From Selenomonadaceae bacterium (GTDB lineage: Bacteria > Bacillota > Negativicutes > Selenomonadales > Selenomonadaceae): 6,746 nucleotides of DNA. The position numbers were made by a program, and so were the translations under genes. The stretch is taken from positions 1-6,746 of the forward strand of contig JAFSUE010000227.1 of assembly GCA_017445435.1 (NCBI GenBank), given 5' to 3'. The notes beneath the pieces are model-generated. The model did no database searches and had not been told where the DNA came from. It was given only the letters and a program-made list of their open reading frames with translations. Positions 5,343-6,746 of the stretch are shown here, one piece after another (position 1 is the first letter of the stretch; the number at the start of each line of letters is the position of its first letter).

Positions 5343-6746
5343 TTAATTTCTAGTTTTTTCAGAATCAGTTGGGGACGGCACGTCGAACGGCGCATCAACC
5401 GTCACTTCGCGGCTATCGTTGACAGAATCTTGGCGGCTGTCGTAATTTGAAGGTTCATTGTAAACGCGGCTATCAGAATTTGTGCGGTCATTGGACGAAT
5501 TATTATCGTCATAAATTCTGCGCGGCACAATATTTTCATCTTCAGGATAATAATCACGCGGATAATCACGGCGTATATTTTCAGACGGCGTTTCATCAGT
5601 ACGCGGCGAAGTTACATTTTCGCGGCTATCGTTGAAAGAATCGCGGCGGTTATCTGAATCGAAATTTTCGCGGTTATCGCTTACATAATCGCGGCGGCTG
5701 TTGTATTCATCGCGTTCATCATAGCGCCTAGTACGGTGGCTGGGCTGTCCAATATTTTCAGCACCTTCAGGCGGTTCAACGGCGTTATCTGGAATTGAAT
5801 CGTTATATTCACTTGCAACGCGTTGAGTTCGAGTGCGTAAATTTGCGTCGAATGAAACGCCAAGCCCAAGCGCCATTGCGTAACGAATTTCTTCAACGTC
5901 GGGAATCCAATAACTTATTTCGTCAATGTAAAGCGGATAGCCAGGCACCATATCAGTTACAAGTCCATTTTTTTGCGCGGCTTTAATAGTTCCAGCCAAT
6001 TCCAAAAGTTCGCGGAAAGTCATATCAGTATCGACGGCGTACATAACTTCGCGAATAATTTCAGGAATGCGCGGAATAATTTCAGGCGACGTAACTTTAT
6101 CCATACACGCTTCCATGAATTGTTGCTGGCGATGAACTCTGCCAATATCGCCTTCCGAATCGCGGTAACGAACATAAGTAACGGCTGTTTTACCGTCCAT
6201 ATGTTGTAAACCAGGATATAAATCAATGACAAGCCCGCCGTCGTCGTCCCAAGGATCTTCGTAATACATACGTTTGGGGACGTAAATATCAATTCCGCCG
6301 ATAGCGTCAATAATTTTCACGAAACTGTGAACGTTGACAATGATATAGTGGTCAATGTCAATGCCGAGAAAATTTTCAACAGTCTTTTCAGTCAACGGCT
6401 CACCGCCATAAGCATAGGCGGCGTTAATTTTGTCGAAACCGTAACCAGAAATTCTGACGCGAGTATCACGCGGAATTGAAAGTAGCGACGCTTGATCGTA
6501 CTTTGGATCGACAGTTGCAACCATTAAAGTATCGGAGCGTCCAACGTCGTCGTGGCGAATGTCAACGCCCATTATCATAATTGTAGCTTTATCAGTTCCT
6601 TTTATAAGTTCTTCACTAGTATTTTGGCGTTCACGTTCAAGTTGCGTTACTGGAACTTTGCGCTTATTGTCAAAGCCACTTGTTGAAATGGCGAACATTG
6701 CACCAGCAACGGCGGAAGTTATGAAACATAATAACAGGACAAGAAA
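5343..6746 (-). CDS. LCP (LytR-CpsA-Psr) family envelope polymer transferase, 5'-truncated at the window edge
   Basis: The open frame continues to the window edge with no stop, so the start lies outside. 467 residues are visible, numbered from the edge. Residues 1-20 (FLVLLLCFITSAVAGAMFAI) are a transmembrane helix, so the ATG at 6698 falls inside the helix and is not the start. The LCP domain spans about 55-260: IMIMGVDIR, GRSDTLMV, LLSIPRDTRV (Arg93-Asp94), DKINAAYAYGG, VNVHSFVKIIDAIGGID, and YVRYRDSEGDIGRVHRQQQF (Arg193, Arg195, Asp196, Arg203, Arg206). Family role: transfer of lipid-linked glycopolymers onto peptidoglycan or another acceptor outside the cytoplasmic membrane. The acceptor here is unknown. 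Residues from about 314 form a disordered tail. Its last 130 residues contain 22 Asp, 21 Arg, 11 Glu and one Lys, with no Leu, Gly, Cys, Met or Trp. The gene ends in TAA followed by an intrinsic terminator. Neighbouring genes upstream are not visible. Confidence 0.93.
   Translation of the reverse strand, partial: FLVLLLCFITSAVAGAMFAISTSGFDNKRKVPVTQLERERQNTSEELIKGTDKATIMIMGVDIRHDDVGRSDTLMVATVDPKYDQASLLSIPRDTRVRISGYGFDKINAAYAYGGEPLTEKTVENFLGIDIDHYIIVNVHSFVKIIDAIGGIDIYVPKRMYYEDPWDDDGGLVIDLYPGLQHMDGKTAVTYVRYRDSEGDIGRVHRQQQFMEACMDKVTSPEIIPRIPEIIREVMYAVDTDMTFRELLELAGTIKAAQKNGLVTDMVPGYPLYIDEISYWIPDVEEIRYAMALGLGVSFDANLRTRTQRVASEYNDSIPDNAVEPPEGAENIGQPSHRTRRYDERDEYNSRRDYVSDNRENFDSDNRRDSFNDSRENVTSPRTDETPSENIRRDYPRDYYPEDENIVPRRIYDDNNSSNDRTNSDSRVYNEPSNYDSRQDSVNDSREVTVDAPFDVPSPTDSEKTRN

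Noticed and set aside
5402..6310. Short open frames on both strands overlapping the LCP gene.
   Set aside because: All overlap the LCP catalytic domain or tail in other frames and show no independent start signals or domain motifs.
6696..6698. ATG at 6698 as the true start of the LCP protein.
   Set aside because: The frame stays open to the edge and the 16 upstream codons encode most of the transmembrane helix, so the start must be beyond the window.

Overview
The window most resembles the chromosome of a diderm Firmicute (Negativicutes, Selenomonadales-like). The evidence is a Gram-positive-style LytR-CpsA-Psr (LCP) protein lying next to a tripartite-type RND efflux pair whose adaptor is a lipoprotein. 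Such an efflux pair only makes sense in a cell with an outer membrane. Strong GGAG-type ribosome binding sites and an AT-rich, clostridial-like base composition fit this. The placement is inferred from gene content; no rRNA or marker gene is present.

Layout: bases 1-47 hold nothing recognisable. Bases 48-148 are a GC-rich, nested-palindrome element closed by a perfect 9-bp terminal inverted repeat. It is followed at once by a perfect 14-bp-stem T/A-rich hairpin (163-193). A plus-strand exodeoxyribonuclease III gene follows, starting at a GTG (265-1017). It converges on a minus-strand efflux operon: an RND permease (1064-4093) preceded in transcription by its periplasmic adaptor lipoprotein (4175-5230). 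The operon has its own good sigma-70/A-type promoter (5266-5294). That promoter abuts the intrinsic terminator (5293-5330) of the next minus-strand gene upstream, an LCP protein (5343-6746), whose N-terminus runs off the right edge. The LCP protein carries an unusual disordered tail of about 150 residues rich in Asp, Arg, Asn and Ser.

Functionally, adaptor and permease should form the inner-membrane/periplasmic part of a proton-driven exporter. No TolC-like outer-membrane channel or regulator is seen, so both would have to be encoded elsewhere. ExoIII is a DNA-repair housekeeping enzyme, and LCP proteins attach polymers to the cell envelope.

The least ordinary features are non-coding. Arrays of 7-bp tandem repeats fill the exoIII/RND convergent gap and most of the adaptor/RND gap. 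Stop codons of three genes (exoIII, RND, adaptor) fall inside these heptads. Two arrays 3.1 kb apart match at 30 of 32 bases. The 48-148 palindromic element is a second candidate for a dispersed repeat or structured RNA. No complete novel multi-gene system is visible; the protein genes are of recognisable families.
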